From Aminipila terrae (GTDB lineage: Bacteria; Bacillota; Clostridia; Peptostreptococcales; Anaerovoracaceae), in contig NZ_CP047591.1 in the NCBI RefSeq assembly GCF_010120715.1, positions 1,612,001 to 1,676,000 on the forward strand: DNA of 64,000 bases. The letters are read 5' to 3'. The first letter of the stretch is position 1. Every line of letters begins with the position of its first letter. Position numbers and translations under genes: made by a program. This document shows, one piece after another, positions 54,771-64,000 of this stretch. The notes under the pieces were generated by a model. That model worked only from the letters and a program-made list of their open reading frames with translations. It had not been told where the DNA came from and made no database searches.

Positions 54771-56161
54771 ATGGATTCACAACAAAAAAGGCCAGTAAAT
54801 CTGCTTGATTATGAGGATGTTGTAGTTGTCAATAAAGAGGGAATAATTGTATATGATGATCAGTCAAACTGGAGTCTTTATGATTTAAAATCAGAAGATA
54901 TCATTGGTAAAAACGTGCTTTCACTCTATTCTAATCTGACGGCTGAAAATAGTATATTTTTACAGGTCCTGAAACAGGCATTCCTGTTTTTGATGTGAAG
55001 CAGGAGCTGATTACTAAAGAAAATAACCGTATTTTTCAGATTGGATCTACATTTCCAATCATGTCTTATGATGAAATAATAGGGGCCATAGAGTTCTCAA
55101 AATTTTTATACAAGACCGACGCGGTGCATTGTGCCAAGACAAAGCCAATACATAAAAGTCTGAAAAAGAATAATACCATTTATACCCTGGATGATATTAT
55201 TACTGAAGATAAAACCATGTTAAAAATAAAGGAACAGATTACAAAAGTGGCAAAGACGGATTCCTCTGTGCTGATATATGGAAAAACAGGCACGGGTAAG
55301 GAACTGGTTGCTCAGGCCATACATAATTTAAGTGACAGATGTCATAAACCATTTATTTCATTAAACTGCGCGGCTATACCAAGCACTTTGCTGGAATCCA
55401 TATTATTTGGTACAGTGAAAGGTAGTTATACAGATGCCACAGATCGTGCCGGGCTCTTTGAACATGCGGAAGGTGGCACGTTGTTTCTGGATGAAATCAA
55501 TTCCATGGATACAGCCATGCAGGTTAAAATATTGAAAGCTATTGAAGACAGGTATATCAGACGGGTGGGTGATACAAAGAATATAATCATTGATATCAGG
55601 ATTATCTCTGCAATAAATGAAAATCCAGATAAACTGATTGAAACCCACGGTCTGAGAGAGGATTTGTACTATAGACTGAGTACCGTGTTCATAGAACTAC
55701 CAGTGCTGAAAGAGCGAAAAGAAGATATTACTGTTTTGATAAATCATTATCTTTCGTACTATAATGACAAAATGAAAATAAAAGTGAAGGAGATTCAGCC
55801 TCAGGTTTTAGAGTTATTTTATAAATATGACTGGCCAGGAAATGTAAGAGAGTTAAGAAATGTCATTGAGAGTTTTTATAATAATGTGGCTGAAAATGGG
55901 ATTATAACTACAGAAAACCTTAGTGACAAGATTAAAAAATCAATAAATAAAAACAATGCTGATGAAAACACATTTAATGATTATAAAAACCATAAAGAAT
56001 CAATTGCCAGCCTGAAAGATGCAGTGGAAATGTATGAGCAGCAGCTCATAAAAAAAGCCTTAGCTGAGAACCAGGGAGTAGCTTCCCATGCAGCAAAAGC
56101 ATTAAAGATTTCCAAACAGACCTTACAATACAAAATAGATAAATATCATTTAGGGGAGTAA
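54771..56161 (+). CDS. sigma-54-dependent activator with PAS domain (frameshifted)
   Basis: About 464 residues after restoring one A in GAAAC (54972-54974), which gives LKTGIPVFDVKQE. Domains: an N-terminal PAS-like sensor (DYEDVVVVNKEGIIVYDDQS), the AAA+ core with Walker A YGKTGTGKELVAQAIH and Walker B GGTLFLDEINSM, and a C-terminal Fis-type helix-turn-helix (VASHAAKALKISKQTLQYKI), as in RocR-type activators. The loop that contacts sigma-54 reads GSYTDA in place of GAFTGA. A sigma-54 promoter lies upstream of the following permease gene, the presumed target. Confidence 0.87.
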
Positions 56162-56178
56162 ATGGTACAAAAAATTTG

Positions 56179-56208
56179 ACGTGGTAAAAATATTTTACCA
56201 CGTTTTTT
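56179..56208 (+). terminator. intrinsic terminator after sigma-54 activator gene
   Basis: ACGTGGTAAAA pairs with TTTTACCACGT and is followed by a run of Ts. Confidence 0.92.
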
Positions 56209-56304
56209 GCTTGTTATAGTTTAAAATTTATAAAGATAAACAAAAGCCAGGTAAAAACCCCTGATTTTAAATAGATTTAACATATGTAGTCCTTGCCTTA
56301 AGGA

Positions 56305-56320
56305 TTGGCATTGTTCTTGC
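56305..56320 (+). promoter_or_regulatory. sigma-54 promoter (-24/-12)
   Basis: TTGGCATTGTTCTTGC: GG and GC elements are separated by the required 10 bp, close to the TGGCAC-N5-TTGC consensus. It lies about 90 bp before the permease start and just after the activator gene. Confidence 0.82.
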
Positions 56321-56407
56321 GTAATAATAACCTGAAAAGTAAAATCCTATAAATTGTCGACAGTATGGAGGAAACTTTAAATTAAGAAAACAGGAGGAAC
56401 ATTAATT

Positions 56408-57865
56408 ATGGAATCAGGCAAAAAGAAAATAGGAATGTGGTCGCTGGTTATGGTTGTATTTGTTGCTGCTTATGGATTCAGTAATGTTACATCTAATTTG
56501 GTCTATATTGGACTGGCAGCCATACCCTCATGGATTATAGTGGCTATCTTATATTTTATTCCATTAACCATTATGATTGTTGAACTGGCAGCTGCCAATA
56601 AAGATAAAAGTGCAGGAATTTACAGCTGGATAGAATGCTCCCTGGGTACAAGATGGGCTTTTGTGGGAACATGGTCTTATTATATCACTTCAATTTTTTT
56701 CCTGCAAAATGTGTTTGGAAAGCTGCCTGTAGTGGTGTCATGGGCAATTTTTGGAGAAGACCGGTTTAATGATAAAACGGCATATCTGATACCATGGCTT
56801 GCCATAGGACTTATAGTAGCCCTGACTTTTATTGCAATCATGGGAGTTGAAAAATTTTCTAAAATCAGTGATTTGGGAGGACAACTAACTTTAATTGCCA
56901 CCGTGCTATTTATTTTATTTGCTATTATCGGATATATTGGAAAAATTACTCCATCGGCTTCAGAATTTACCGCTGCTAACTTAACGCCAGCCTTTGATGT
57001 AAATTATTTCTCGACTTTTTCATGGCTGCTGCTGGCTGTATGCGGTTCCGAGATTGCAGGGACTTATATAGGTCAGGTGGATAACCCTAAAAAAACATAC
57101 ACCAAGAGTGTCATGGTAGCTGCAGGTCTTTTGATTGGGTCCTATATTTTAGGGTCAATAGCAGTCTGCCTTATCATGTCACCAGCAGAAATTTCAAAAT
57201 ATAATATAGCAGACTCTCAGTTTATTGTATTTAAAGTCTTAGGAGATAGTTTTGGAATAAGTGGCAAAGTAGTGGTTCAGGTTTATGCTTTTATAAATGT
57301 AATTTCTTCAGTTGCCTGCTATGTAGTATGGATGGAATCTCCTATCAGGGCTATGTTCTCTGATGTGCCAGAAGGGATTTTCCCTAAAGCTCTTTCAAAA
57401 TCAAGGTCCGACGGAACTATGGTAAATGCACTGTGGATGCAGTGTGGGGTTTTATTTGTATTGTTTACCATTTCTATTGTTGGACTAAAATCACTTTCAA
57501 ACTTTTTTGTTCTGCTCATGAACCTTACTTCTCTGTCTACCATTGTGCCATATGCGATTATGGTAGTGGCTTATTTCACTTATAGGAGTAAAAATGAGCA
57601 CATTGATTTTGCCATAATCAAATCTAATTTTCTGGCGAAAATGATGTCGGTTATTGTATTAATTCTCAGTGTGGCTGGTTTCTTTGGAGCTGGATTGGGG
57701 GATGTTCTGGGTGCATCTGCTTCAGAAGCATTTAAGAAAGTTCTGATGGATTACGGCGGACCGATATTATTGCTTCTGATAGGATGGATCATAATCCTTC
57801 TGCATGATAGAAAGAATAAACACAAAATGCAAATGAGCACAGATGATAACCGAAAAATCGGCTAA
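56408..57865 (+). CDS. APC-superfamily amino-acid permease
   Basis: A 485-residue transporter with twelve hydrophobic helices. The N-terminal FVAAYGFSNVTSNLVYIGLAAIP and AGIYSWIECSLGTRWAFVGTW match the glutamate/GABA-antiporter-like branch of the APC superfamily. The substrate cannot be read. AGGAGGAAC precedes the ATG. With a sigma-54 promoter upstream and an amidohydrolase gene 28 bp downstream, it probably imports an amino acid or acylated amino compound that the hydrolase processes. Confidence 0.85.
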   Translation: MESGKKKIGMWSLVMVVFVAAYGFSNVTSNLVYIGLAAIPSWIIVAILYFIPLTIMIVELAAANKDKSAGIYSWIECSLGTRWAFVGTWSYYITSIFFLQNVFGKLPVVVSWAIFGEDRFNDKTAYLIPWLAIGLIVALTFIAIMGVEKFSKISDLGGQLTLIATVLFILFAIIGYIGKITPSASEFTAANLTPAFDVNYFSTFSWLLLAVCGSEIAGTYIGQVDNPKKTYTKSVMVAAGLLIGSYILGSIAVCLIMSPAEISKYNIADSQFIVFKVLGDSFGISGKVVVQVYAFINVISSVACYVVWMESPIRAMFSDVPEGIFPKALSKSRSDGTMVNALWMQCGVLFVLFTISIVGLKSLSNFFVLLMNLTSLSTIVPYAIMVVAYFTYRSKNEHIDFAIIKSNFLAKMMSVIVLILSVAGFFGAGLGDVLGASASEAFKKVLMDYGGPILLLLIGWIIILLHDRKNKHKMQMSTDDNRKIG

Positions 57866-57892
57866 CTGTTTTGAAAGTAGAAAGGAACGGAC

Positions 57893-59506
57893 ATGGAAAT
57901 TACTTTAATATTAACAAATGGAAAAATATATACACTGGATGGCAGACAATATGAGGCCATTGCTGTTTCTGGGAATCAGATAGCCATGCTTGGAACAACA
58001 AAGGAAGTTGAAGCTGCAGGGGAAAGTGCGGAAATTAAAATAGATCTGAAGGGAAAGTGTGTTTTACCTGGATTTAATGACAGCCATTTGCATCTGGTGG
58101 AATTTGGGCTATCTGCTGAAATGCTGAATCTGGAGGAGGCCAGTTCTATAGATGAAATTATCAATGAAGGGAAGAATTACATCTGTAATAAAGAAAAGCA
58201 AAAGGGAGACTGGGTTCTGGGATATGGGTGGAACGAAAAGAACTTCCGTATTCCAGCTATGCCTTCAAAAGAAGATCTGGATAAGATTTCAACAGAGCAT
58301 CCCATTATGATTACCAGGGTATGCGAGCATATTGCGGTGGTAAATACAAAAGCACTGGAAGTAACTGGGGCAGACCGGGGCACTAGAATTAAAGGAGGAT
58401 CCTTTGATAAAGATCAGAATGGAGAACTAACCGGGGTGATTCGTGAAAATACCTTAGACTGGTTTACAGACCGGTTACCAAAAAGAGAGGTAGAGGAGAT
58501 TAAGACTGCCATTCTTACAGCAGCCAGTCAGGTGGTACAATTTGGTCTTACTTCTCTTCAGACCAGTGATTTACATAGCTGCACTTTTGACGTGATGTAT
58601 GATGCGTATACACAGTTAAAGGAAGAGGGGAAGCTGCCGGTTCGTATATATGAACAGCTTTATCTGCCTGAAATGGATATACTGACTCAATTCCTGGAGA
58701 GAGGCTTTGAACCGGGACAGGGAGATGATTTCTTCCGTCTGGGACCAATGAAACTGTTAACAGATGGGTGTCTGGGTGCCCGTACGGCAGCTCTTCGGGA
58801 AGATTATAGTGATGACCCAGGAAACAGGGGAATGTTTACCTATGAGCAGGAGGAACTGGACGCCTTGGTATTGAAAGCTCATCAATCAGGCATGCAGGTA
58901 TTCTTACATGCCATTGGGGACGGGGCAATTGAGGCCTGCTTAAAATCAATGAAACAGGCACTGGAAAAGTACCCCAGGGCTCATCGTCATGTGATTAATC
59001 ATTTTCAGATTGCAGGCACTGATCTATTTGAAAAAGCTTCAAAACTTGGCGTTATTGCAGATATACAGCCTGCCTTTATTTGCTCTGACTGGGATATTGC
59101 AGAAGATAAGGTAGGGCCTGAGAGGCTAAAAGCAAGTTATGCATGGAAGTCCATGCTGGAATCTGGTATGAGGCTGATGGGAAGTTCAGATTGTCCGGTG
59201 GAACACTGCAATCCTTTCAATGCCATCTATGCGGCAGTAACCAGAAAAGATTTAGAGGGTAAGCTGGATAAAGCTTTTATGCCGGAGCAAGTTCTTACAG
59301 TGGAACAGGCCATAAATCTGCTTACGATTAATAGTGCTTACGGATCCTTTGATGAAAAGAAAAAGGGTGTTCTGGCAGAGGGGTATCTGGCTGATATGGT
59401 GGTAGTATCTGAAGATCCTTTCACAGTGGAGAAGGATGAGCTAAAGGATATAAAGGTGTTAATGACCATAATGGATGGAAAAATCAGATATGATTCAGCT
59501 CAGTAG
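57893..59506 (+). CDS. amidohydrolase, YtcJ-like (amidohydrolase family 3)
   Basis: A 537-residue metal-dependent hydrolase. The N-terminal beta-sandwich ends in the metal motif GFNDSHLHLVEFGLS; other conserved segments are GYGWNEKNF, TDGCLGARTAALRE, FLHAIGDGAIEACL, HVINHFQ, and MGSSDCPVEHCNPF, all typical of YtcJ/family-3 enzymes. Substrate unknown (N-acyl amino acids, imides and similar). It is in the sigma-54-controlled operon with the permease, so a catabolic role is likely. A terminator-like hairpin follows. Confidence 0.87.
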   Translation: MEITLILTNGKIYTLDGRQYEAIAVSGNQIAMLGTTKEVEAAGESAEIKIDLKGKCVLPGFNDSHLHLVEFGLSAEMLNLEEASSIDEIINEGKNYICNKEKQKGDWVLGYGWNEKNFRIPAMPSKEDLDKISTEHPIMITRVCEHIAVVNTKALEVTGADRGTRIKGGSFDKDQNGELTGVIRENTLDWFTDRLPKREVEEIKTAILTAASQVVQFGLTSLQTSDLHSCTFDVMYDAYTQLKEEGKLPVRIYEQLYLPEMDILTQFLERGFEPGQGDDFFRLGPMKLLTDGCLGARTAALREDYSDDPGNRGMFTYEQEELDALVLKAHQSGMQVFLHAIGDGAIEACLKSMKQALEKYPRAHRHVINHFQIAGTDLFEKASKLGVIADIQPAFICSDWDIAEDKVGPERLKASYAWKSMLESGMRLMGSSDCPVEHCNPFNAIYAAVTRKDLEGKLDKAFMPEQVLTVEQAINLLTINSAYGSFDEKKKGVLAEGYLADMVVVSEDPFTVEKDELKDIKVLMTIMDGKIRYDSAQ

Positions 59507-59510
59507 TGAA

Positions 59511-59541
59511 AAGCGGGGATAGTGCTATTATCCCGGGTTTT
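59511..59541 (+). terminator. terminator-like hairpin
   Basis: CGGGGATA (59514-59521) with TATCCCG, followed by GGTTTTAAA; the stem has one bulged G and a modest T-tract. Confidence 0.6.
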
Positions 59542-59562
59542 AAATAATATTGGAGGTAGCTC

Positions 59563-60500
59563 ATGTATAATAAAAAGATTAAAGGAATTGTTGTAGCAGT
59601 AGCAGTTATTGTTCTGACCGGAACTGTTTTTGCAGCAGCAAATACAAATGAACCTCAATCCCACGTTTTAAATCTGCCAGCACGTGAACAATGGGCAAAT
59701 AATCACGGGTATTGCGGAGAAACATCTATACAGACAGATGCACTTTATTACGGAACTTACATAAGCCAGGAGATGGCAAGAAAAATCGCCGGGAGTGAGC
59801 TGCTTGTATCAGAAAATGATGATGAACTTCTTAATGCGCTTAAGCTTGATTTTGATGAGTGGAATTATGACCAGAAGACACCCCAGTATAAATCCTATCT
59901 GGCATGGACGAAAAAGCATTTGCAGCAAGGCCATCCTGTCATTATAACCGTATATGTAAAAGATATGGAGGACCCTGATTTTGATCATATTGTTCCTGTT
60001 ACGGGATACATTTCCAAAGATGCAGATACGTTCCATGATAGCGATAAATTAATTTTCAATGATAATTTTAAAAAGGAGCCTTTTACTCGTACTTTTCAAT
60101 CAATGTGGGATGAACGGAGCATGAAGAGGAATCATTCTGAATATGAGTACTGCATTCCTAAAAATGTGGATTACGGGGTAGCTATAACTGGTATAAGAGA
60201 TAAGAAAAAGAAACAGTTCCGGTTTCCCTTGACCTGGATTCCTGGAATGAACCCAATGTAAGTCTGGGGGAGGCCCCTAAAAAAATAAGGGCTACAATTC
60301 ACATTAATTCTCTGGTGCCAGGTGAAAAATACGTATTACTCAAGTATACGGATTATACAAAAGTGCCAGACAGTAATTTCATTAATAGTAAGGCAGATAC
60401 TGTTAAAGCTTTTTCAGCCACAGGTTCCTCTATTACTTTATCGGATTCATTTATGTCAGATACCCTTGCAGTGTATCGTTGTGTAAAAGAAACGAAATAA
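59563..60500 (+). CDS. secreted C39-like cysteine peptidase-fold protein (frameshifted)
   Basis: About 312 residues once one A is restored at 60255-60256 (giving GMNPNVSLGEAPKKIRATIHI). A signal peptide (IVVAVAVIVLTGTVFAAA) is followed by a C39_2-like papain fold: the likely nucleophile in HGYCGETSIQ, the histidine in FDHIVPVTGYIS, and an Asn/Asp in LIFNDNF. The C-terminal about 90 residues form a small beta-rich extension (SLVPGEKYVLLKYTDY). GGAGGTAGCTC precedes the ATG. It could be an extracellular peptidase or a bacteriocin-processing-like enzyme; no partner genes are seen. Confidence 0.72.
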
Positions 60501-60598
60501 TAATGGTAAATTATTACTAATATGGTGCTATAATATACTTAAACTAACTTAACAAAGTAAGAAAGGGCAAATTCCAAAATTATTTGGGGGTAAATAAA

Positions 60599-62347
60599 AT
60601 GTTAAAAAAAAGTAAAGTCACCATATCAGTTATTGCTATTTTATTAATGCTGTGTAGTACCGTGCCGGTTAATGCGGATACAAACATACAGATCATTGGA
60701 AATGGAAATACAGTAACGTTCAATGATTTAAATGGATACAGCTGGGCTTCGGATGCCATCAGTTCATTTGCTTCAAGAGGAATAATTGAAGGAGATGGAA
60801 ATGGCAAATTTAATCCCGCCAATAAGGTTACAAGAGAACAGTTTGCAAAAATGCTGGTTTTAACCTTTAATGCGCCATTAAAGAATGCTACATCTGAAAC
60901 ATTTGCAGACGTGCCAACAGGCAGATGGTCCAGCACCTATATAGAAACCTGCAAAGATTTTCTCACGGGTTATACAAATCCTTTTGGAGGGCTGCCAACA
61001 TTTCATCCTGCAGAAGCAGCTACCAGAGAAGATATCGCAGTTGCGTTAGTACGAATGCTTGGACTCACTGATAAAGATGCCAATAACGCAAAGTATGCAA
61101 GTTATATGTTTTCAGATGCAGGCAGTATTTCCTCTTCTTTATTAGGTTATGTGAGTATTGCGGCAGAACGGAATTTAATATCAGGGTATAATGATGGAAC
61201 TTTCAGGCCCCAGCAAAGCATCAGTAAGGCAGAAGCTGTAGTTTTATTAAACAGAGCAACAAAACAGGCCGTTACATCCATAAATAGTGATTTAGATCTA
61301 TCAGCAAAGGTTATTACCAGCAATGACCCCAAGAAAGTAACCCTGCAGATTGAAGCGGAAGAAGGCACAAAAGTTACTGTGGATGGTAATTCAGTAACAA
61401 TGAATAATAATGGATTTGGAAAATATGAAGGCTCTTATCCATACACCTTTACTGGAGAAGGTTCTAAAACCTTTACCGTTACAGGAACAAAAGCAGGAAA
61501 AACAAAAACAGTCAGTGCTACAGCAGCCTACCAGTTGGATGCCCCTGTATTAACTATTACATATTGCCCAGGGGAAGTTGCAAATAAAAATATTAACCTG
61601 ACAGGGAGCATGTATGATAAAAATTACAGTACAACTCTTACTATAAACGGATCTAAGGTAGATGTTTCCTCAGAGGGAAAAACTTCTAACTGGTTCTGGC
61701 CGTGTACTTTAAAAGAAGGGAAGAACACCTTCAATTTTGTACTGACAAGTTCTTCTGGAAAAACAACCACTCAGACCAAAACAGTTAATTATAGTGTTGG
61801 AGGGCCGGAACTGACCATAACTTCCTGTCCAGCTGAAGTATCAGACAAAAACGTTGCATTAAGAGGAACTCTTTATGACAAAGATTACAATACGGTGCTT
61901 ACAATAAACGGAGAGGCTGTAGCTACTTCCACTGCAGGATATAATAGTAACTGGAATTGGACCTATAGCCTGAAAGAGGGGGAAAATACACTGAACTTTG
62001 TATTGACAAGTTCCTCAGGAAAAACCGTATCTCAGACAAAAACAATTAATTATAATGCTGCTAAACCGGAATTAACCATTGGTTATTGCCCATCAGAAGT
62101 GACAAATAACACTGTAACCATAAGAGGCAGTATCTATGATAAAAATTTTAGTACAGTGCTTACCATAAATGGAGAAGAAGTTGACACTGCTTCAGCAGAC
62201 TATAAAAGTAACTGGGAAAAAACCTATACCCTGAAAGAAGGAGAAAACACTTTCAAATTTGTGCTAACAAGCTATTCTGGGAAAGAAGTTACTGAGACAA
62301 AAACAATAACCTATAAGGCAGCACAATCAGATACAAATCCTAGTTAA
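60599..62347 (+). CDS. S-layer homology protein with three 87-residue beta modules
   Basis: A 582-residue exported protein starting at 60599, where GGGGG lies 8 nt upstream. After a signal peptide (ending VPVNA) there are three SLH modules, at about residues 40-85 (IIEGDGNGKFNPANKVTREQF), 100-160 (TFADVPTGRWSSTYI) and 165-215 (LISGYNDGTFRPQQSISKAEA), which anchor the protein to secondary wall polymer. A linker with an Ig-like fold follows, then three tandem 87-residue beta modules (LTITYCPGEV, LTITSCPAEV, LTIGYCPSEV). It is a cell-wall-bound surface protein of unknown partner or ligand. Confidence 0.88.
   Translation: MLKKSKVTISVIAILLMLCSTVPVNADTNIQIIGNGNTVTFNDLNGYSWASDAISSFASRGIIEGDGNGKFNPANKVTREQFAKMLVLTFNAPLKNATSETFADVPTGRWSSTYIETCKDFLTGYTNPFGGLPTFHPAEAATREDIAVALVRMLGLTDKDANNAKYASYMFSDAGSISSSLLGYVSIAAERNLISGYNDGTFRPQQSISKAEAVVLLNRATKQAVTSINSDLDLSAKVITSNDPKKVTLQIEAEEGTKVTVDGNSVTMNNNGFGKYEGSYPYTFTGEGSKTFTVTGTKAGKTKTVSATAAYQLDAPVLTITYCPGEVANKNINLTGSMYDKNYSTTLTINGSKVDVSSEGKTSNWFWPCTLKEGKNTFNFVLTSSSGKTTTQTKTVNYSVGGPELTITSCPAEVSDKNVALRGTLYDKDYNTVLTINGEAVATSTAGYNSNWNWTYSLKEGENTLNFVLTSSSGKTVSQTKTINYNAAKPELTIGYCPSEVTNNTVTIRGSIYDKNFSTVLTINGEEVDTASADYKSNWEKTYTLKEGENTFKFVLTSYSGKEVTETKTITYKAAQSDTNPS
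61541..62323 (+). repeat. three tandem 261-bp coding repeats
   Basis: Copies begin near 61541, 61802 and 62063, a strict 261-bp period (87 codons). Each encodes a beta module with ANK/SDK/TNN-type loop, TINGxxVD/A core and KEGxNTFxFVLTS, and one cysteine near its start. Confidence 0.85.
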
Positions 62348-62397
62348 TATATAGGGAATGAGAGCTAAAAAGTAAAATAAACACGTACAATGGACAC

Positions 62398-62432
62398 AAA
62401 AGCCGATACAAATATATTGTATCGGCTTTTTT
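62398..62432. terminator. bidirectional terminator
   Basis: AAAAGCCGATACAA with TTGTATCGGCTTTT, with A/T tracts on both sides, between the convergent SLH gene (+) and M20 peptidase gene (-). Confidence 0.92.
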
Positions 62433-62442
62433 CTTTATTATT

Positions 62443-63647
62443 TTATTTACAATAATCTATGGCTATCATAGAATAAATCAATACAGCAGGGACAAGCTGG
62501 CTGATTTCAATATTTTCTGCTTTAGAATGGGCGCTGGATAAGTCTCCAGGACCCAGAACTATGGTAGGTATTTTGCCGTAATAATTTATGAGACCACCAT
62601 CTGTCCATGCAGGAAAGGAACCTAAAAGGGCATCTTTTCCTGTCAGCTTGTGAATAGCTTTTGCCGAAGCTTTGACAATCTCCTGGTCTGGGTCTGTGTA
62701 CATAGCTTCGTGGATATAGGTATCATCCATATAGCTGACATCCATTACCTTAAAATCTGCTTTAAATTGGGAGTCCTGTGTGCTGAGTTCATCAAGTATC
62801 TGCTGGTATTCCCTCAGTATTTCCTGATAATTTTCACCCGGTATCCAGCGCCTGTCTATTTGAAGAATACATTCTCCTGCTACCGTGCTAGGCTGAGTTC
62901 CCCCTTTTATTAATCCATAATTCATTGAAGAGGATCCGATGACAGGATTGGTTCTTTTTTCAATTTCAGGAATTAATTCAGATTCCAGTTTGTTAATAAA
63001 TAACATGGATTTTTGTATAGCGTTAATCCCCTCTTTTTGTTTCCCGCCATGTACGGTTTTCCCATGAAAAGTAAACTCAAACCATTCCAGCCCACGATGG
63101 CCAATGCAGATCTGCATACTGGTAGGTTCGCTGACGATAGCTGCATCTGGCAGGGTTCCCTGCTGTAAATAAGCACGGGTTCCTTCACTTTTTGCTTCTT
63201 CATCAATGACTCCGGCAAACACTAAATCTCCGTATAGCTTTATTCCTGCACGCTTGATGGCAGCCATTGCCATCATCATAGTGGCCAGACCCGCTTTCAT
63301 ATCAACAACCCCGCGTCCGTACATTTTTCCCTCTGAAATTCTAGCTTCATATGGGTTCCCTTCCATATCATAGGGGGTACCGTATCTGTGTGACCTGTGA
63401 AAAGAAGGGAGTTTCCATTTCCGGTTCCCTTTAATCTTGCGGTTACATTACACCTGCCATCTATAACAGGTATCAATTGGGCTTCAATGTCTTCCTTGAC
63501 GAAGAAATTATATATATATTCAGCAACGCCGGTTTCCTGGCCTTTTATGCCATCATGACTTGGGATACTGACTAGTTCTGTCAGAAGATTGATTACTTCT
63601 TTCTCAGAAAAGCTTTCTGAAATAATTTCATTAACTGATTTTTCCAT
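62443..63647 (-). CDS. M20 family metallopeptidase/deacylase (ArgE/DapE-like; frameshifted)
   Basis: About 402 residues after adding one base to the G5 run at 63373-63377, giving TGHTDTVPPYDMEGNPYEA. Dinuclear zinc ligands are visible in FTGHTDTVPP, YGRGVVDMKAGLATM and GVIDEEAKSEGTRA, and the dimerisation domain carries HGKTVHGGKQKEGINAI. The start at 63647 (MEKSVNEIISE) follows GGGAGG. The ArgE/DapE subgroup removes acyl or succinyl groups from amino acids or cleaves dipeptides; the substrate is unknown. It follows an IclR-type regulator gene on the same strand. Confidence 0.88.
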
Positions 63648-63708
63648 ACATACCTCCCAGATTAAATAAGGCATTGAGATTCGTTAAATTTTCAGTCTCT
63701 ATAAAATT

Positions 63709-64000
63709 TTATGGCAGATAACTTGTGATTTCTTCCGCTGCCTGTTTAAACAATTTAAGAAATTTGTCAATTCGTTTTTCATCGTCCTTACTCTTTAAAA
63801 ATGAGCAGGCAAGACAGCCCTTAACTTCGCCACTCTGATTAAAAACAGGAACACTGAGTCCGAAAACGTGAGGGGCCACTTCTTCATCACTGGTTGCATA
63901 GCCCTGATTTCTGATTTTTTCATATTCCTGTAATATTTCTTCAGGCTGAGTCAACGTATTTGGCCCTAATTTCTGGAATTTCTGTTCTGACAGCAGTTGT
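63709..64000 (-). CDS. IclR-family regulator, C-terminal effector domain (partial)
   Basis: The reading frame is open from the right edge of the window to 63709, so only the last about 97 residues are present. They match the IclR ligand-binding domain: KFQKLGPNTLTQPEEILQE, IRNQGYATSDEEVAP, FGLSVPVFNQSGEVKGCLACSF. The N-terminal winged helix lies outside the window. The gene is upstream of and co-directional with the M20 peptidase, which it may regulate. Confidence 0.85.
   Translation of the reverse strand, partial: QLLSEQKFQKLGPNTLTQPEEILQEYEKIRNQGYATSDEEVAPHVFGLSVPVFNQSGEVKGCLACSFLKSKDDEKRIDKFLKLFKQAAEEITSYLP

Overview
The window is about 64 kb of low-GC DNA from what is almost certainly a strictly anaerobic, amino-acid-fermenting member of the Clostridia (Bacillota). 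The reasons are the complete oxidative ornithine pathway of the Clostridium sticklandii / Clostridioides type, a rubredoxin plus flavo-diiron protein pair, strong AGGAGG-type ribosome sites, a Kdp system, VanRS-like regulators, an SLH-domain surface protein and a sigma-54 activator. I cannot name the genus; an amino-acid-fermenting Eubacteriales lineage fits best. No rRNA, tRNA, CRISPR array or transposase was seen.

Layout. 52-8556 (+): ornithine catabolism, ord-ortA-ortB-oraS-oraE, a MutL/GlmL-like reactivase and ornithine racemase, ending at a bidirectional terminator. 8637-15000: chemoreceptor, GIY-YIG protein, acetolactate synthase, CheV-type coupling protein, moaC and endonuclease IV. 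15152-24550: a surface-polymer island with an FG-GAP repeat protein, two fibre-like proteins sharing an N-terminal motif, two methyltransferases, an unknown protein, three glycosyltransferases and a DNRLRE-type protein. 24631-33623: rubredoxin/flavo-diiron protein, cation efflux, D-serine ammonia-lyase, a TSCPD protein, an S4-domain protein, a secreted C69 dipeptidase, and an ECF S component with a class V aminotransferase. 33624-34051: gene-free but rich in mutually complementary segments. 34052-43639: kdpDE and kdpFABC with two extra small membrane ORFs, divergent from two TrkA-N proteins. 43869-49699: ureohydrolase divergent from an Lrp regulator, YoaK-like protein, VanR, VanS and a VanZ/D,D-carboxypeptidase fusion. 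49755-54622: a second ornithine-racemase-type enzyme and a sulfur-amino-acid uptake/lyase operon with a near-consensus promoter. 54771-59506: sigma-54 activator, sigma-54 promoter, APC permease and amidohydrolase. 59563-64000: C39-like protein, SLH protein, M20 peptidase and a partial IclR regulator.

A dominant technical feature is that many genes are broken by the loss of exactly one base, nearly always in a homopolymer. Restoring the base always recovers a conserved reading frame. At least seventeen cases are listed. I read them as sequencing or assembly error, so affected genes are annotated over their full repaired span. One such error creates a false response-regulator/histidine-kinase fusion at 46260-48080.

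The most interesting real signals are: (i) identical promoter architecture (CTTAAT-N37-TTTTGATAGAAT) upstream of vanR and of the VanZ/carboxypeptidase gene; (ii) matching direct repeats upstream of kdpD and of the kdpFABC cluster; (iii) an undescribed 59-residue membrane ORF between kdpB and kdpC; (iv) an orphan structured element at about 33.78-34.03 kb with some resemblance to c-di-GMP-I aptamers but no downstream gene; and (v) the surface-glycan/fibre island.
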